DNA of 64,000 bases from Desulfobacteraceae bacterium (lineage in GTDB: Bacteria; Desulfobacterota; Desulfobacteria; Desulfobacterales; Desulfosarcinaceae): positions 21,538-85,537 of the forward strand of contig QZKV01000007.1 in the NCBI GenBank assembly GCA_003599575.1, in the 5' to 3' direction. A model generated the notes under the pieces. That model ran no database searches. It was given only the letters and a program-made list of their open reading frames with translations, and was not told the DNA's origin. The first letter of the stretch is position 1, and each line of letters starts with the position of its first letter. The position numbers and the translations under genes are program-made. Positions 8,547 through 16,960 of this stretch are shown in pieces.

Positions 8547-9224
8547 CTACTCTTTCCACAAATCCACATCGATGAGCCCCAGCCTCGCGGCGTAGCGCAC
8601 CAACTCCATTGCGCTGTGGATATTCAACTTGCGCATGATGTTGGCACGATGGTTTTCGACCGTTTTGATGCTGATGCACAAGCGTTCGGCAATTTGGCCC
8701 TTGGAAGCGCCTTCAGCCAGCATGCGCATGATCTCTTGTTCGCGGGACGTCAGTTTGCCGTATCCGGCATCGCTGACTTTGGCTTCCTTCACGGGAGATT
8801 TCATCAGTTTGGCGACTACTTCATGAGAGATGGAGGTGTCGAGAAAATATTCTCCCGAGATAACTGCTTCGAGGGCCTGGGCCAGGCGTTCCGCCGCCGA
8901 TTCCTTCACCACGTAACCGGTGGCGCCGGACTGGAAAGCTTCCACGATATGGTCGATTTTGGAATGCATGCTGAGGATCATAATCCGCGTGCGGGGAAGA
9001 TGGTGCCGGATCTTGCGCGCCACCTCCATACCGCTTTCATCCGGCAAAGAGATGTCCAACAAGACCACGTCCGGTTTCAGTCTGCCTGCCTTCTCAAAGC
9101 CTTCACGTCCGGTCCCGGCTTCATCCACAACTTCGAAACGGCTGTGGCGGGCGATAATGGTTTTGATGCCCTCTCGGAACAGCGGATGATCGTCAATGAT
9201 CAGAATGCGCCTCTTCTCGGTCAC
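8547..9224 (-). CDS. NarL/FixJ (LuxR-type) response regulator
   Basis: The 225-residue protein has a receiver domain with acidic pocket DD at 11-12, phosphoacceptor Asp57 (VVLLDISLPD) and Lys in GYVVKES. A C-terminal LuxR helix-turn-helix at about 158-220 follows (LTSREQEIMRMLAEG, SIKTVENHRANIMRKL). It is translated from GTG 9224 with AAGGAG seven bases upstream. Its start overlaps the 3' end of the kinase gene by 32 bp, so the pair is almost certainly one transcription unit and translationally coupled. Targets are unknown; the inverted repeat at 8045-8076 is a candidate site. Confidence 0.93.
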   Translation of the reverse strand: MTEKRRILIIDDHPLFREGIKTIIARHSRFEVVDEAGTGREGFEKAGRLKPDVVLLDISLPDESGMEVARKIRHHLPRTRIMILSMHSKIDHIVEAFQSGATGYVVKESAAERLAQALEAVISGEYFLDTSISHEVVAKLMKSPVKEAKVSDAGYGKLTSREQEIMRMLAEGASKGQIAERLCISIKTVENHRANIMRKLNIHSAMELVRYAARLGLIDVDLWKE

Positions 9225-11265
9225 GGTAGTACTCCTTGATGGGAATAGTAATGAAAATGCCGGCCCCCTTGTTCAGGCGCGACCGGATATCGATGGCGCC
9301 GTTGAGCAAGCTGACCCTTTCGACCATGCTTTGCAGGCCCATGCGTTTTTCTTTATACGACTTTTCACGCCAGTTGGTGACGTCGAAACCCTTGCCGTCA
9401 TCGATGATGCGCAGCATCAGATTGGGCGAAGAGGCCACCAGGCGAATGGTGACCCCTTTGGCCTCGGCATGTTTTTTTACGTTGTGCAAGGCTTCCTGAA
9501 TCAGGCGGTAGATGTTGATCTGGAAATCCTGGTCCAGAGTCAAATCGTCCAGCCCGGCGGCGATGAAATCGATCTTCAGGTCGTTGGTTTGGGCAAAATC
9601 TTCGCAGTACAAAAACAGGGTGCGCACCAAGCCGAGTTGATCCAGACCTGGGGGACGAAGGTCGTACGCCAAATTGCGCACCTCCGAAATCGAGCGCTGC
9701 AGAATTTCAATCGTGCCGTTCAGCTGCCTGCGAAATTCTTCGCTCTCCGGGGGATGCGAACCGAACAAAGTCTGCAGGCGTATTTTAAGCGATGACAAAT
9801 CCTGGGCGATATGGTCGTGCAAATCGCGGGAGATCCGGTAGCGTTCGGTTTCCTGGGCCTTGAGCAGCTCGTGTGTCAAGGTGCGGATCTGCCGGCGGGT
9901 TTTGTGGCGTTCGGTAAGATCCACCCCGACCCACAGGAATTCGACAGTTTTTCCTTCGTCATTGAAAATCGGCCGATTGGTCCAGGCGACCCATACCCGT
10001 TCGCCGTTGCGCCGCTTGTTTTCCAATTCTCTGATTGTGAATTTTTCCGGATTGACGTAGAAATCATCTATCTCAGCCTGTATGCTGCGGCCGTTGCTGC
10101 GGATGGTCGGCAAAATGGTTTCCAGAAGAGAACGTCCCAGGATTTCTTCTTCCTCATATCCGAAGAACTGCTGGGCGTACTCGTTGAAAAACGTGATCCG
10201 GCCCTGGGTATTGAAGCGGATAATGAGGCTGTTGGCATTTTGGACCAGGTCGCGGTATTTGGCTTCGCTTTGGCGCAGCGCTTCTTCGGACTGCTTGCGC
10301 GAAGTGATATCGCGGGCAGTGGTGTGAATGCAGGGTATACCGGCGAAAGTTATTTTGCTGCTGCTGAATTCGGCACAGATGACCAAACCGTTCTTTAGGC
10401 GGAGGGTGGTTTCGCTGTCGAACGACTCACCGGCCTGGATGCGGTTGAAATATTCCTGATAGGTCTTTAAATCGATGCTGTTGTCCAGGTCCTGAATGCG
10501 CTTGTGAATCAGGTCCGGTTTGCTGAGGCCGGTCAGCGCAGTGGCTGCGTCATTGGCATCCAGAATGCAGCCGTTGCCGTTGCTGATGATGATGGCATCG
10601 CGCGACCCCTCGAACAAGCTTCGATAGCGCTTCTGGCTCTCGCGCAGTGTCTTTTCAATCTGGATGCGTTCTTCGATTTCAAGGCGCAACTGCACGTTGG
10701 CATGGGTCAGTTCGGCCGTTCGCGCCCTGACCATTTCTTCCAGGTGATCGCGGTGCTTGCGCAGCTCTTCTTCGTTTTGTCTGCGATCGTGGATATCCAT
10801 CATCAGGCCGTATTTGGAAACCGTACCATCGACATGCCGAACAGGCGCGTTGACCACCTGGTACCAGCGCCGGTTGACGGGGCTGATCACTTCCCAAGCC
10901 ACAGTCTCGCCGCCTCTGATAATCCGGTGGTTGATGCACCAGGGGCAAACCGTACGCCGTCCGAAGGCTTTAAAACAAAGATCGCCTGTGGCATCAAAGC
11001 CAAGGTGTTGGATCATCCGGTCGTTGAGATATTCGATACGGTAATCTTTCGAGCAGATGTAGATCAGGCCGTCGAAAGCCTCGACCATGGCGTTGAACAG
11101 CCGCTGATTTTCTTCTAGAATTGCCAAAAGAGGCCGCAGGTCGCCAATTGCCAAAAGAGGCCGCAGGTCGCCGGCCTCGCTATCGATGGCGGTGGGACCC
11201 TTGCGTAAAAATGACTGCCAATGCACCCAAGCGCTGCCCGGGGGTGGGGCGGCGTCAGCACCCAT
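9193..11265 (-). CDS. Multi-PAS sensor histidine kinase, NarX/DegS-type (HisKA_3)
   Basis: The 690-residue kinase has no obvious transmembrane segment and appears cytoplasmic. Three PAS modules are visible: about 55-170, 215-330 (SLFEGSRDAIIISNGNGCIL) and 340-460 (SLIIRFNTQGRITFFNEYA). A HisKA_3 dimerisation region carries the phosphoacceptor His in YRISRDLHDHIAQDLSSLK, and the ATPase domain ends with IDDGKGFDV and GLQSMVERV. The first PAS contains two closely spaced cysteines (CFKAFGRRTVCPWC), which might bind a metal or cluster. The N-terminus contains an in-frame 27-bp tandem duplication (AIGDLRPLL twice). It pairs with the overlapping NarL-type regulator. Confidence 0.9.
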   Translation of the reverse strand: MGADAAPPPGSAWVHWQSFLRKGPTAIDSEAGDLRPLLAIGDLRPLLAILEENQRLFNAMVEAFDGLIYICSKDYRIEYLNDRMIQHLGFDATGDLCFKAFGRRTVCPWCINHRIIRGGETVAWEVISPVNRRWYQVVNAPVRHVDGTVSKYGLMMDIHDRRQNEEELRKHRDHLEEMVRARTAELTHANVQLRLEIEERIQIEKTLRESQKRYRSLFEGSRDAIIISNGNGCILDANDAATALTGLSKPDLIHKRIQDLDNSIDLKTYQEYFNRIQAGESFDSETTLRLKNGLVICAEFSSSKITFAGIPCIHTTARDITSRKQSEEALRQSEAKYRDLVQNANSLIIRFNTQGRITFFNEYAQQFFGYEEEEILGRSLLETILPTIRSNGRSIQAEIDDFYVNPEKFTIRELENKRRNGERVWVAWTNRPIFNDEGKTVEFLWVGVDLTERHKTRRQIRTLTHELLKAQETERYRISRDLHDHIAQDLSSLKIRLQTLFGSHPPESEEFRRQLNGTIEILQRSISEVRNLAYDLRPPGLDQLGLVRTLFLYCEDFAQTNDLKIDFIAAGLDDLTLDQDFQINIYRLIQEALHNVKKHAEAKGVTIRLVASSPNLMLRIIDDGKGFDVTNWREKSYKEKRMGLQSMVERVSLLNGAIDIRSRLNKGAGIFITIPIKEYYRDREEAHSDH
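11119..11172. repeat. Perfect 27-bp tandem duplication inside the PAS kinase gene
   Basis: Two adjacent identical 27-bp units begin AATTGCCAAAAGAGGCC at 11119 and 11146. The duplication is in frame and adds nine residues before the first PAS domain. Perfect identity suggests a recent slippage event. Confidence 0.9.
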
Positions 11266-11478
11266 GTGTCCGATCTCTTTCAGTCCGCAGGCGGTTCATC
11301 TCATGAAAACCAGCAGGGCTTATTGAACTCAATGCGTCTGCAATTTGGAAAAAAACGAACCTAACTTGCCATGAATGTCCTTAAAAAGAAAGGAAAATCT
11401 AACCAGCCGGGCAGGTAAAGGAAAGAACCCATAGGTAACAGGAATTCGCCCTCTTCCGAGCGGGGCGCAACGGAGCGC

Positions 11479-11580
11479 TAAGTACACATGTTCCTAAATA
11501 GTATGACCAACTATTCGGGGCGGAGTCGGTATCGGGGTCGCAATCGAATTCGATATCGATGCCGATTCCGATACCGACCC
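11479..11580 (+). repeat. Dispersed palindromic repeat, copy A
   Basis: The element begins with AGTACACATGTTCCTAA, passes through a variable AT-rich segment and CTATTCGGGG, and continues into a run of GGTATC/GATACC-like hexamers around a CAATCGAATTCGATATCG core. The core is a near-perfect inverted repeat centred on GAATTC. The reverse complement of 30391-30497 matches it over its whole length with small differences, so it is a true dispersed family. Copy A lies in the divergent gap between the kinase gene and the small-protein/cutA operon. The remainder of the 572-bp gap (11266-11837) holds a GC-rich hairpin and no gene. Confidence 0.8.
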
Positions 11581-11628
11581 CGAGGCCGACCAATTCACCG
11601 ACTAAACAAATCCCCCCAAGGGCCGGCG

Positions 11629-11661
11629 GGCAACCATCTCCGTCCCGGACGACCCGCCCCG
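11629..11661 (+). other. GC-rich nested hairpin in the leader of the small-protein/cutA operon
   Basis: GGCGGG pairs with CCCGCC, and an inner TCCG/CGGA stem closes a three-base loop. It lies about 180 bp upstream of the first gene of the plus-strand operon and could be a leader RNA structure. It matches no riboswitch class I can recognise. Confidence 0.3.
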
Positions 11662-11837
11662 TGGACCTTAACTGAATCCTTTTGCGCAGGAATTGCTGCA
11701 CATATGGTTCCCCCGCTTTACTTGCCGGTTTTTTTATGTCAAATTTGGACTCGAAAGAGACCTTCACCGGCCGGCATAAATCAACCAACCGCAGTCGGTG
11801 CCTTGTTTTGAACACGTTATGTGACCAGGAAATCCTT

Positions 11838-12197
11838 ATGGAAACTCGACAGGCCATAATTTCGTTTTCGCAAAGTGAAAAAATCAAGAGCGGATTGATT
11901 TGGTGTTCCCAGTGTGTCCACATTCTCCAAAACCTGCCTGCGCCGGAACAGCAAGGTGCCCTGAGGCTGTTGCAGGCACTGGTTGCCATGATCGGTTCCG
12001 AAGCTCAAGTTTCCCGGCAGGCTTCCCAGGACCCGGTATGGTCGGAAGTGGACAAGATTTTGAACAATGCCCGTATCATGATTGACTCTGGTGTGGGCCA
12101 TGAAGTCGATTACCATTTTACACAGGCCCTGTCCCAAGTGAACCGGATCGGTCAAAGAGCCATGACCCATTTGATGGACAAGGGCCTGTTGACCTGA
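11838..12197 (+). CDS. Conserved-type hypothetical protein (119 aa)
   Basis: I chose ATG 11838 (METRQAIISFSQSEK) over the track start at 11682, because the added residues look like translated noncoding DNA and AGGA lies just upstream of 11838. The product is predicted to be almost entirely helical, with no signal peptide, membrane segment or metal motif. It begins a tight plus-strand operon with cutA (16-bp gap) and an 87-aa protein. Function is unknown, and its helical character does not identify a family. Confidence 0.65.
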   Translation: METRQAIISFSQSEKIKSGLIWCSQCVHILQNLPAPEQQGALRLLQALVAMIGSEAQVSRQASQDPVWSEVDKILNNARIMIDSGVGHEVDYHFTQALSQVNRIGQRAMTHLMDKGLLT

Positions 12198-12213
12198 AAA
12201 GCGGAGAAGGGCA

Positions 12214-12537
12214 ATGGAGACCTTTTTCATCTATGTGACCACAAAGGACAAGGCCGAAGCGCGCTCCATCGGCCGATATCTGGTGCAGTCGCGTCTGGCC
12301 GCGTGTGTCAATATCTTTGAGCAGATGAATTCGATGTATATCTGGCAGGATCAATTTCAAGACGACCAAGAGGCCGTGTTGATCGCAAAAACCACCCAAC
12401 AGCGTCTGCCTGAACTCATCGAAGCGATCAAGAGCCGGCACAGCTACGATGTCCCCTGTATCGTCAGCCTGCCTATCCAGGACGGCAACCCGTCCTTTTT
12501 GCAATGGATAGCGGGGCAGGTGGAGGAAAAAACATGA
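12214..12537 (+). CDS. cutA: Divalent-cation tolerance protein CutA1
   Basis: The 107-residue sequence covers the whole CutA1 fold: FIYVTTKDKAEARSIGRYLV, the conserved LAACVNIF, the short aromatic MYIWQD segment and YDVPCIVSLPI near the C-terminus. CutA1 forms a trimer similar in shape to PII proteins; it was linked to copper tolerance in E. coli, but its molecular role remains unsettled. It is the second gene of a three-gene unit and its stop overlaps the next start in ATGA. Confidence 0.93.
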   Translation: METFFIYVTTKDKAEARSIGRYLVQSRLAACVNIFEQMNSMYIWQDQFQDDQEAVLIAKTTQQRLPELIEAIKSRHSYDVPCIVSLPIQDGNPSFLQWIAGQVEEKT

Positions 12538-12797
12538 AAGACGACCGCGGCTTGTACTACTATCCTTTTCCGACCAATAAACGCGTGCGGATGTACGTCC
12601 GGCAAAATATGGACGAAATTGAGTTCCGGATGTGGAACCAGGATGACCCGCAATTGTGGGAGGACCATGGCTGGGTGCCACACAGCGCCATCATTCAGGC
12701 CCAGGCCATGTACACGGGGCGCGGTTTCGACCCCAGAAGGGCTTATGACCTGGATCTGGCCAGGGCGCTGTTCCGAGAGAATCAGATTTCCCGGTGA
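12534..12797 (+). CDS. Conserved-type hypothetical protein (87 aa) coupled to cutA
   Basis: Its ATG overlaps the cutA stop codon (ATGA), which fixes the start at 12534 and implies translational coupling. The product is rich in aromatic and charged residues (GLYYYPFPTNKRVRMYV, MWNQDDPQLWEDHGWVPH) and has no membrane segment or Cys motif. I do not recognise a named family. Its fixed coupling to CutA1 suggests a shared physiological role, but that is inference from position only. Confidence 0.7.
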   Translation: MKDDRGLYYYPFPTNKRVRMYVRQNMDEIEFRMWNQDDPQLWEDHGWVPHSAIIQAQAMYTGRGFDPRRAYDLDLARALFRENQISR

Positions 12798-12826
12798 CCA
12801 TGATAAAAATGCTTTGAAGCAGATAA

Positions 12827-12860
12827 CCGTGCAGGTCAACCTGCACGTTCACGTGCACGG
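12827..12860. promoter_or_regulatory. Overlapping inverted repeats upstream of the nucleoside transporter
   Basis: CGTGCAGGT and ACCTGCACG form a perfect 9-bp inverted repeat with a 2-bp spacer. An alternative outer pairing CCGTGCA/TGCACGG is also possible. The three CGTGCA-type half sites suggest an operator or a switchable hairpin before the transporter gene, or a terminator for the upstream operon; no T-run follows. Confidence 0.45.
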
Positions 12861-12989
12861 AGATCCCTCTTACACCGTGAGAGCATAGCCATATCGCTTT
12901 TGCAGAATGATCAAGTTCATGGTTTGTGAAACGCAACCAACTGAGCGAAGTAGATAACCAGAATTGACAATTCAAGCGGAACATAGAGC

Positions 12990-14234
12990 ATGGCACACAT
13001 TCAGGGTCCGGCGGGCTTGCTGGTCATCATGGCGTTGGCTTGGGCGCTGAGTGAAAAGCGGCGCCGATTTCCTTTCAAGATCGCAATCCTTGGCATTGGT
13101 TCCCAAATCGCCATTGCGGTCATCCTGCTCAAAGTGCCCATTTTTCAAAGGCTGTTCATAGCCTTGAATTCCCTGGTCATGGCATTGGAAGCCGCCACGA
13201 CCGCCGGCACCACCATGGTGTTCGGGTTTCTGGGAGGCGGCCCCCCGCCGTTCGAGGTCGATTCACCCGGGCATCTCTACATTCTGGCGTTCCGGGCCTT
13301 GCCGCTGATTCTGGTGATCAGCGCACTCTCCGCATTGTTGTTCTATTGGAGGATCTTGCCCTGGGTGGTCCGGGGGTTCGCCTGGTGCCTGACCCGCTCG
13401 CTGGGCATTGGCGGGGCTGAGGGCTTGGGGGTGGCCGCCAATGTATTCGTGGGGATGGTGGAAGCGCCTCTGTTTATTCGGCCATACCTGCTGCAGATGA
13501 CCCGCAGCGAACTGTTCTCCCTGATGGTGGCCGGCATGGCCACGATCGCCGGGACGGTGATGGTCTTGTATGCCTCACTGCTGGGCGGTCTTATTCCAGG
13601 CGTGATGGGACATATCCTGGTGGCATCGATCATCAGTGTACCGGCCGCGGTGGTCATTGCCAAGATCATGATTCCCGAAAACAGTGTGCCTACCGCGGGG
13701 CGGCACAGCGTGCCGTCAGAAGCCCATAACAGCATGGACGCCGTTACCCGGGGGACCATGCAAGGCGTCCAGCTGCTCATCAATATAGTGGCCATGCTGG
13801 TGGTGTTGGTCGCACTGGTCCATTTGATCAACCTGGTGTTGGGTCTGCTGCCCAACTGGGGTGGCACCAAGATCACCCTGCAAACCTTGCTCGGACTGAT
13901 CACAGCGCCCCTGGTATGGCTGATCGGTATCCCCTGGTCGGAAGCCCCCACGGCAGGCGCCTTGTTGGCCACTAAAACGGTGCTTAACGAATTTATTGCC
14001 TACCTGGATTTGAGCCGTTTGCCCCCCGGCGCCCTGAGCGAACGTAGCCTGATCATCATGATCTATGCCATGTGCGGGTTTGCCAATCCGGGATCGCTGG
14101 GAATCATGATCGGCGGATTGAGCACCATGGCGCCGGAAAGGCGCGCCGAGATCGTCTCGCTGGGAATTCGCTCGATTCTGGCCGGCACCCTGGCCACTTG
14201 CATGACCGGGGCAGTGGTGGGGCTGATCAGGTAG
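12990..14234 (+). CDS. CNT/NupC-family nucleoside transporter
   Basis: The 414-residue polytopic membrane protein has about ten hydrophobic segments and the CNT hallmarks. These are an N-terminal domain, a gate domain (VFGFLGGG, YILAFRALPLILVISALSALLFYW), and a nucleoside-binding domain with GVAANVFVGMVEAPLFIRPYL and YAMCGFANPGSLGIMIGGL. NupC-type carriers import nucleosides with H+ or Na+ across the inner membrane. It is single-cistron: overlapping inverted repeats precede it and a good intrinsic terminator follows. The exact nucleoside specificity cannot be read from sequence. Confidence 0.9.
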   Translation: MAHIQGPAGLLVIMALAWALSEKRRRFPFKIAILGIGSQIAIAVILLKVPIFQRLFIALNSLVMALEAATTAGTTMVFGFLGGGPPPFEVDSPGHLYILAFRALPLILVISALSALLFYWRILPWVVRGFAWCLTRSLGIGGAEGLGVAANVFVGMVEAPLFIRPYLLQMTRSELFSLMVAGMATIAGTVMVLYASLLGGLIPGVMGHILVASIISVPAAVVIAKIMIPENSVPTAGRHSVPSEAHNSMDAVTRGTMQGVQLLINIVAMLVVLVALVHLINLVLGLLPNWGGTKITLQTLLGLITAPLVWLIGIPWSEAPTAGALLATKTVLNEFIAYLDLSRLPPGALSERSLIIMIYAMCGFANPGSLGIMIGGLSTMAPERRAEIVSLGIRSILAGTLATCMTGAVVGLIR

Positions 14235-14335
14235 AAAGAAGCATTCACTCGAATTCTTCCAAGTGACCTTCTCAAAGCAGGTATGGACGTAAACGTGCGC
14301 GGCTTTAAGCCGCGCTGTCGACTCCCTAATGGAAA

Positions 14336-14370
14336 GAGGGCAACCTGCGGCTGCCCTCCGATTTTATTTT
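14336..14370 (+). terminator. Rho-independent terminator of the nucleoside transporter gene
   Basis: The stem GAGGGCA/TGCCCTC with a nine-base loop is followed by CGATTTTATTTT. A second perfect palindrome, GCGCGGCTTTAAGCCGCGC, precedes it at 14297-14315. Orientation fits the plus-strand transporter gene. Confidence 0.75.
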
Positions 14371-14386
14371 CTTACTTTTCTTCCAT

Positions 14387-14905
14387 TCAGAATGGCAGCA
14401 CCTGGGCCAGCTCTTCGTCGCCGAAGTCGAATTTGGCGCCCGTCAGGGGCGACGCTTCATCGTAGAAGAATTGCGGCAGACGGTCGTCTTTGGCCGTAAA
14501 TCAGGCGGCCCGGTTGAACTTCTTTTCCAGCATGAGAGTTTCGATGCGCGCGATGATATCCAGGTCCCGATCAGGCAATTGGCGCCGATCAGGGCCACCG
14601 TCGTACTCGAAGCCCGAGATGAGGTATTTGCCGTCCTTGTCGGCGAAGTCGATTGCGGTCTTTTTCTTGGCGAATTCCACGACGATGGTCTTGAGATCCT
14701 TGGACCCCATCACCGATCCCATGCCGCCGCGTGCCATGGCCCGGCTAGGCTGGCCGGTCGTGTGATCCGTCACCTGGATGGTGGAGCTGACGTACCCGCG
14801 CTCTCCGGCCGGGCAGCCGGTGCCGATGCGGACCTGCTCACATCGGACCGGGGTAATCCATCCGTATTTCCGGAAACCACAATTTTGAGCCCGTCATTAA
14901 GCTAA
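14387..14905 (-). pseudogene. Aldehyde:ferredoxin oxidoreductase (AOR family) remnant
   Basis: Minus-strand translation gives fragments of a tungsten/molybdenum AOR: VRIGTGCPAGERGYVSS, DHTTGQPSRAMARGGMGSV and a C-terminal part with LPDRDLDIIARIE and DRLPQFFYDEASPLTG. The intact family has about 600 residues. Here the middle, with most cofactor ligands, is missing between KTAIDFADKDGKY and LISGFEYDGG. An in-frame TGA at 14501-14503 interrupts FNRAA/FTAKDD where a glycine codon (GGA) is expected. A further frameshift appears near the 5' end (IVVSG/KYGWITP). It lies immediately after the transporter terminator. The protein cannot be functional. Confidence 0.85.
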
Positions 14906-15325
14906 GCGTGGGGTGCGTCACCCATGTATCTGGCTGAGCAAACCGCATGCACCCAAGTTTCGGGGCAGTCGTTCTTCAAATACGTTGAAATACAATCAAA
15001 CTTTCAAGTCGCTCGCAAGGTGAGCGTAAACCCGGCAGGGACGATGAAAATTTTAACAATTTGAAAAACGATATGCACCTTCATACCAGTCAGGCAGTAT
15101 GGCTTAAGTCCTCACGTGAAGCTATCGCGACGTTCGACACCCCAGGCAAGGCTGCTGACTTGTACATGAAGATTACATGTGCAGATGGGCTGGACTGGGG
15201 TAAAAACCGTATTCTTTTGACGGGAAGGTCCAGGTATTTGGAGGACGCTGCTCTCAGGTATTATTTCCGCCTTTAGACGCCGCTTTGTGCCTGATCAACC
15301 GTACACAAGAAGGGAGAGCCAAATT
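14906..15325. other. 420-bp stretch upstream of the PHA genes
   Basis: A 71-codon ORF (15061-15276, plus) lies here but has no recognisable motif and no ribosome binding site, so I do not call it. The segment probably holds the promoter for the PHA genes, though I see no convincing -35/-10 pair. Confidence 0.4.
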
Positions 15326-15592
15326 TTGGATAACATCGGCTTGGAAATGTTTAAAATGTGGAACTCATCCTGGAGAAATTATGTCCAGGCGCTTGGCTTG
15401 ATGCAGGACCAGGGAGAAAGAATGCTAGACCTCGCCTTTGGTCAAAGCCAGGCGGTTCAGGAAGAAACCAAAAGACTCTTAAAGGATGGGATGACCCGGG
15501 CCCAGGAGGCCCAAAAATCATATTTGCAGGTCGTGAATGACAACTTTAAAAAAATCGAGGAGCTGCTTGGACAAAGTTACCAAGAATCCTGA
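15326..15592 (+). CDS. Phasin-like PHA granule protein
   Basis: The track starts at 15287, but a TTG at 15326 (LDNIGLEMFKMWNSSW) is preceded by AGGGAGAG at good spacing, so I prefer it; the product is then 88 residues. It is a single amphipathic helix-rich protein (YVQALGLMQDQGERMLDLAF, VNDNFKKIEELLG), like phasins that coat polyhydroxyalkanoate granules. It lies upstream of phaE and phaC on the same strand, which supports the call. The phasin families diverge widely, so the assignment rests on helical character plus context. Confidence 0.65.
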   Translation: MDNIGLEMFKMWNSSWRNYVQALGLMQDQGERMLDLAFGQSQAVQEETKRLLKDGMTRAQEAQKSYLQVVNDNFKKIEELLGQSYQES

Positions 15593-15833
15593 CCGACACA
15601 AGCTGCGGGAAAAAGATGCCCGGCCTAAAAATTGAATCTTAATCAACAAAGGCTGGGCTTCGTTTTTCTACAACCGGTGCGCAGCGCTGTACGGGGACAT
15701 GGTTCCTGCCGACTTGGCGGACGGGAAACATGAGGCGGGCGGAAACCGCCAAAAATGAGCGCAGATGAAACAAGCATTTTTTCAAGGATGTCAGTTATTC
15801 TCAGATAAAGTTCTTACATGAAGGGAGTTTCAA

Positions 15834-16943
15834 ATGGCTATGGCCGAACAAGCCAACGATTTCTTTTCCCAGTTGGGGGAATTTCAAAAAAAATCGTATG
15901 TCCAGTGGGGGGATGCTTACAACAAATTGTACCATCCATTGTTCGATTCCATGAACTACTGGCAGGGGATGAAGATGCCTTTTCAAATGCCCGATCTTTT
16001 CACCAAATGGAATGAAAAGATCAAGGAACCCGTCGGAAAATCCGCAGATCAGGTCAATGAGGATCTCGGGCCCCAGACGATTGACCGAATGATGCGGGCC
16101 AGCAATGTGTTCGTTGCATTGAATGAGTTTTGGATGGAGACTCTAAAAGAACTGCCGGAACTCTATAAAGTAAAAGGAGATGCCGAAAAATCCCGCGAGA
16201 TCTTCGATATGTGGGGAGAGCGCTACAAAAGCCTCTTTGAGAAAATGCTTGGCATGCCGGTTTCAAATGCGGCCGAGGAAATCATGGCCTCCTGGCTGAA
16301 CACCATCCAGATGGATCAGACCGCATTGGGCCTGGTCTGGAATCCCTGGATAGAAGCCATGCCAAAATTGCAGGAACAGGCCGAGAAAATTACCAAAGGA
16401 GATTTTTCCGCGATTGCCGAAGGATTCAGCCTCTGGCGCGATGTATATAACGATACCTTGGGCCGGATTTTCAGAATGCCGGCTTTCGGGCTAACCAAGG
16501 AGCATACCGAAAGGGTCAGAAAGGCCTATGCTGCCTACATTCAATTCGCATCATCGCTGCCGTATTTGTATCAATTTTTCTACAACACAGGGATGACGGC
16601 CCTCAAGGAGGTGTTTCACAAGCTGCAGAATTTGAAGTTTGATGAATTGACACCGGAAACCATGCGGGAAATCTACAAAATATGGTTGACCACCAACGAG
16701 AATGCATTTTTCGAGCTCTTCAAGAGGCCCGATTTCAGCAATACCATGGGCGAGGTTTTCAACTATGGTCTCAGGTTCAAAAAGCGGCTTGATGATCTGA
16801 CCGCGGAATGGTGCAAGTCCCTTTCCATCCCCACAAACCGCGACCATGATAAAATGGCCACGGCCATTCACGAGCTTCGCAGAAAAGTGCGGCTGCAGCA
16901 GAAGAACATTGATGCACTTCAACATAAACTTGAGAGCTTATAA
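15834..16943 (+). CDS. phaE: Class III poly(3-hydroxyalkanoate) synthase subunit PhaE
   Basis: The 369-residue protein matches PhaE in size and style: a long helical, Trp- and Phe-rich N-terminus (QANDFFSQLGEFQKKSYVQW), a central DMWGERYKSLFEKMLGMP segment and a conserved C-terminal region with a closing coiled coil (ELRRKVRLQQKNIDALQHKL). PhaE has no catalytic residues; it binds PhaC and is needed for activity of class III synthases. AAGGGAG lies just before ATG 15834. phaC follows after 17 bp, so the two subunits are co-translated from one message. Confidence 0.88.
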   Translation: MAMAEQANDFFSQLGEFQKKSYVQWGDAYNKLYHPLFDSMNYWQGMKMPFQMPDLFTKWNEKIKEPVGKSADQVNEDLGPQTIDRMMRASNVFVALNEFWMETLKELPELYKVKGDAEKSREIFDMWGERYKSLFEKMLGMPVSNAAEEIMASWLNTIQMDQTALGLVWNPWIEAMPKLQEQAEKITKGDFSAIAEGFSLWRDVYNDTLGRIFRMPAFGLTKEHTERVRKAYAAYIQFASSLPYLYQFFYNTGMTALKEVFHKLQNLKFDELTPETMREIYKIWLTTNENAFFELFKRPDFSNTMGEVFNYGLRFKKRLDDLTAEWCKSLSIPTNRDHDKMATAIHELRRKVRLQQKNIDALQHKLESL

Positions 16944-16960
16944 AAGAGAAGGAGAAACTG

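Noticed and set aside
14501-14503. In-frame TGA in the AOR remnant as a selenocysteine codon
   Set aside because: The position corresponds to a Gly in intact proteins, no SECIS-like hairpin is evident, and the gene also has a large deletion and a frameshift.
15061-15276. 71-aa ORF before the phasin-like gene
   Set aside because: No motif, no ribosome binding site and atypical codon use; likely chance.
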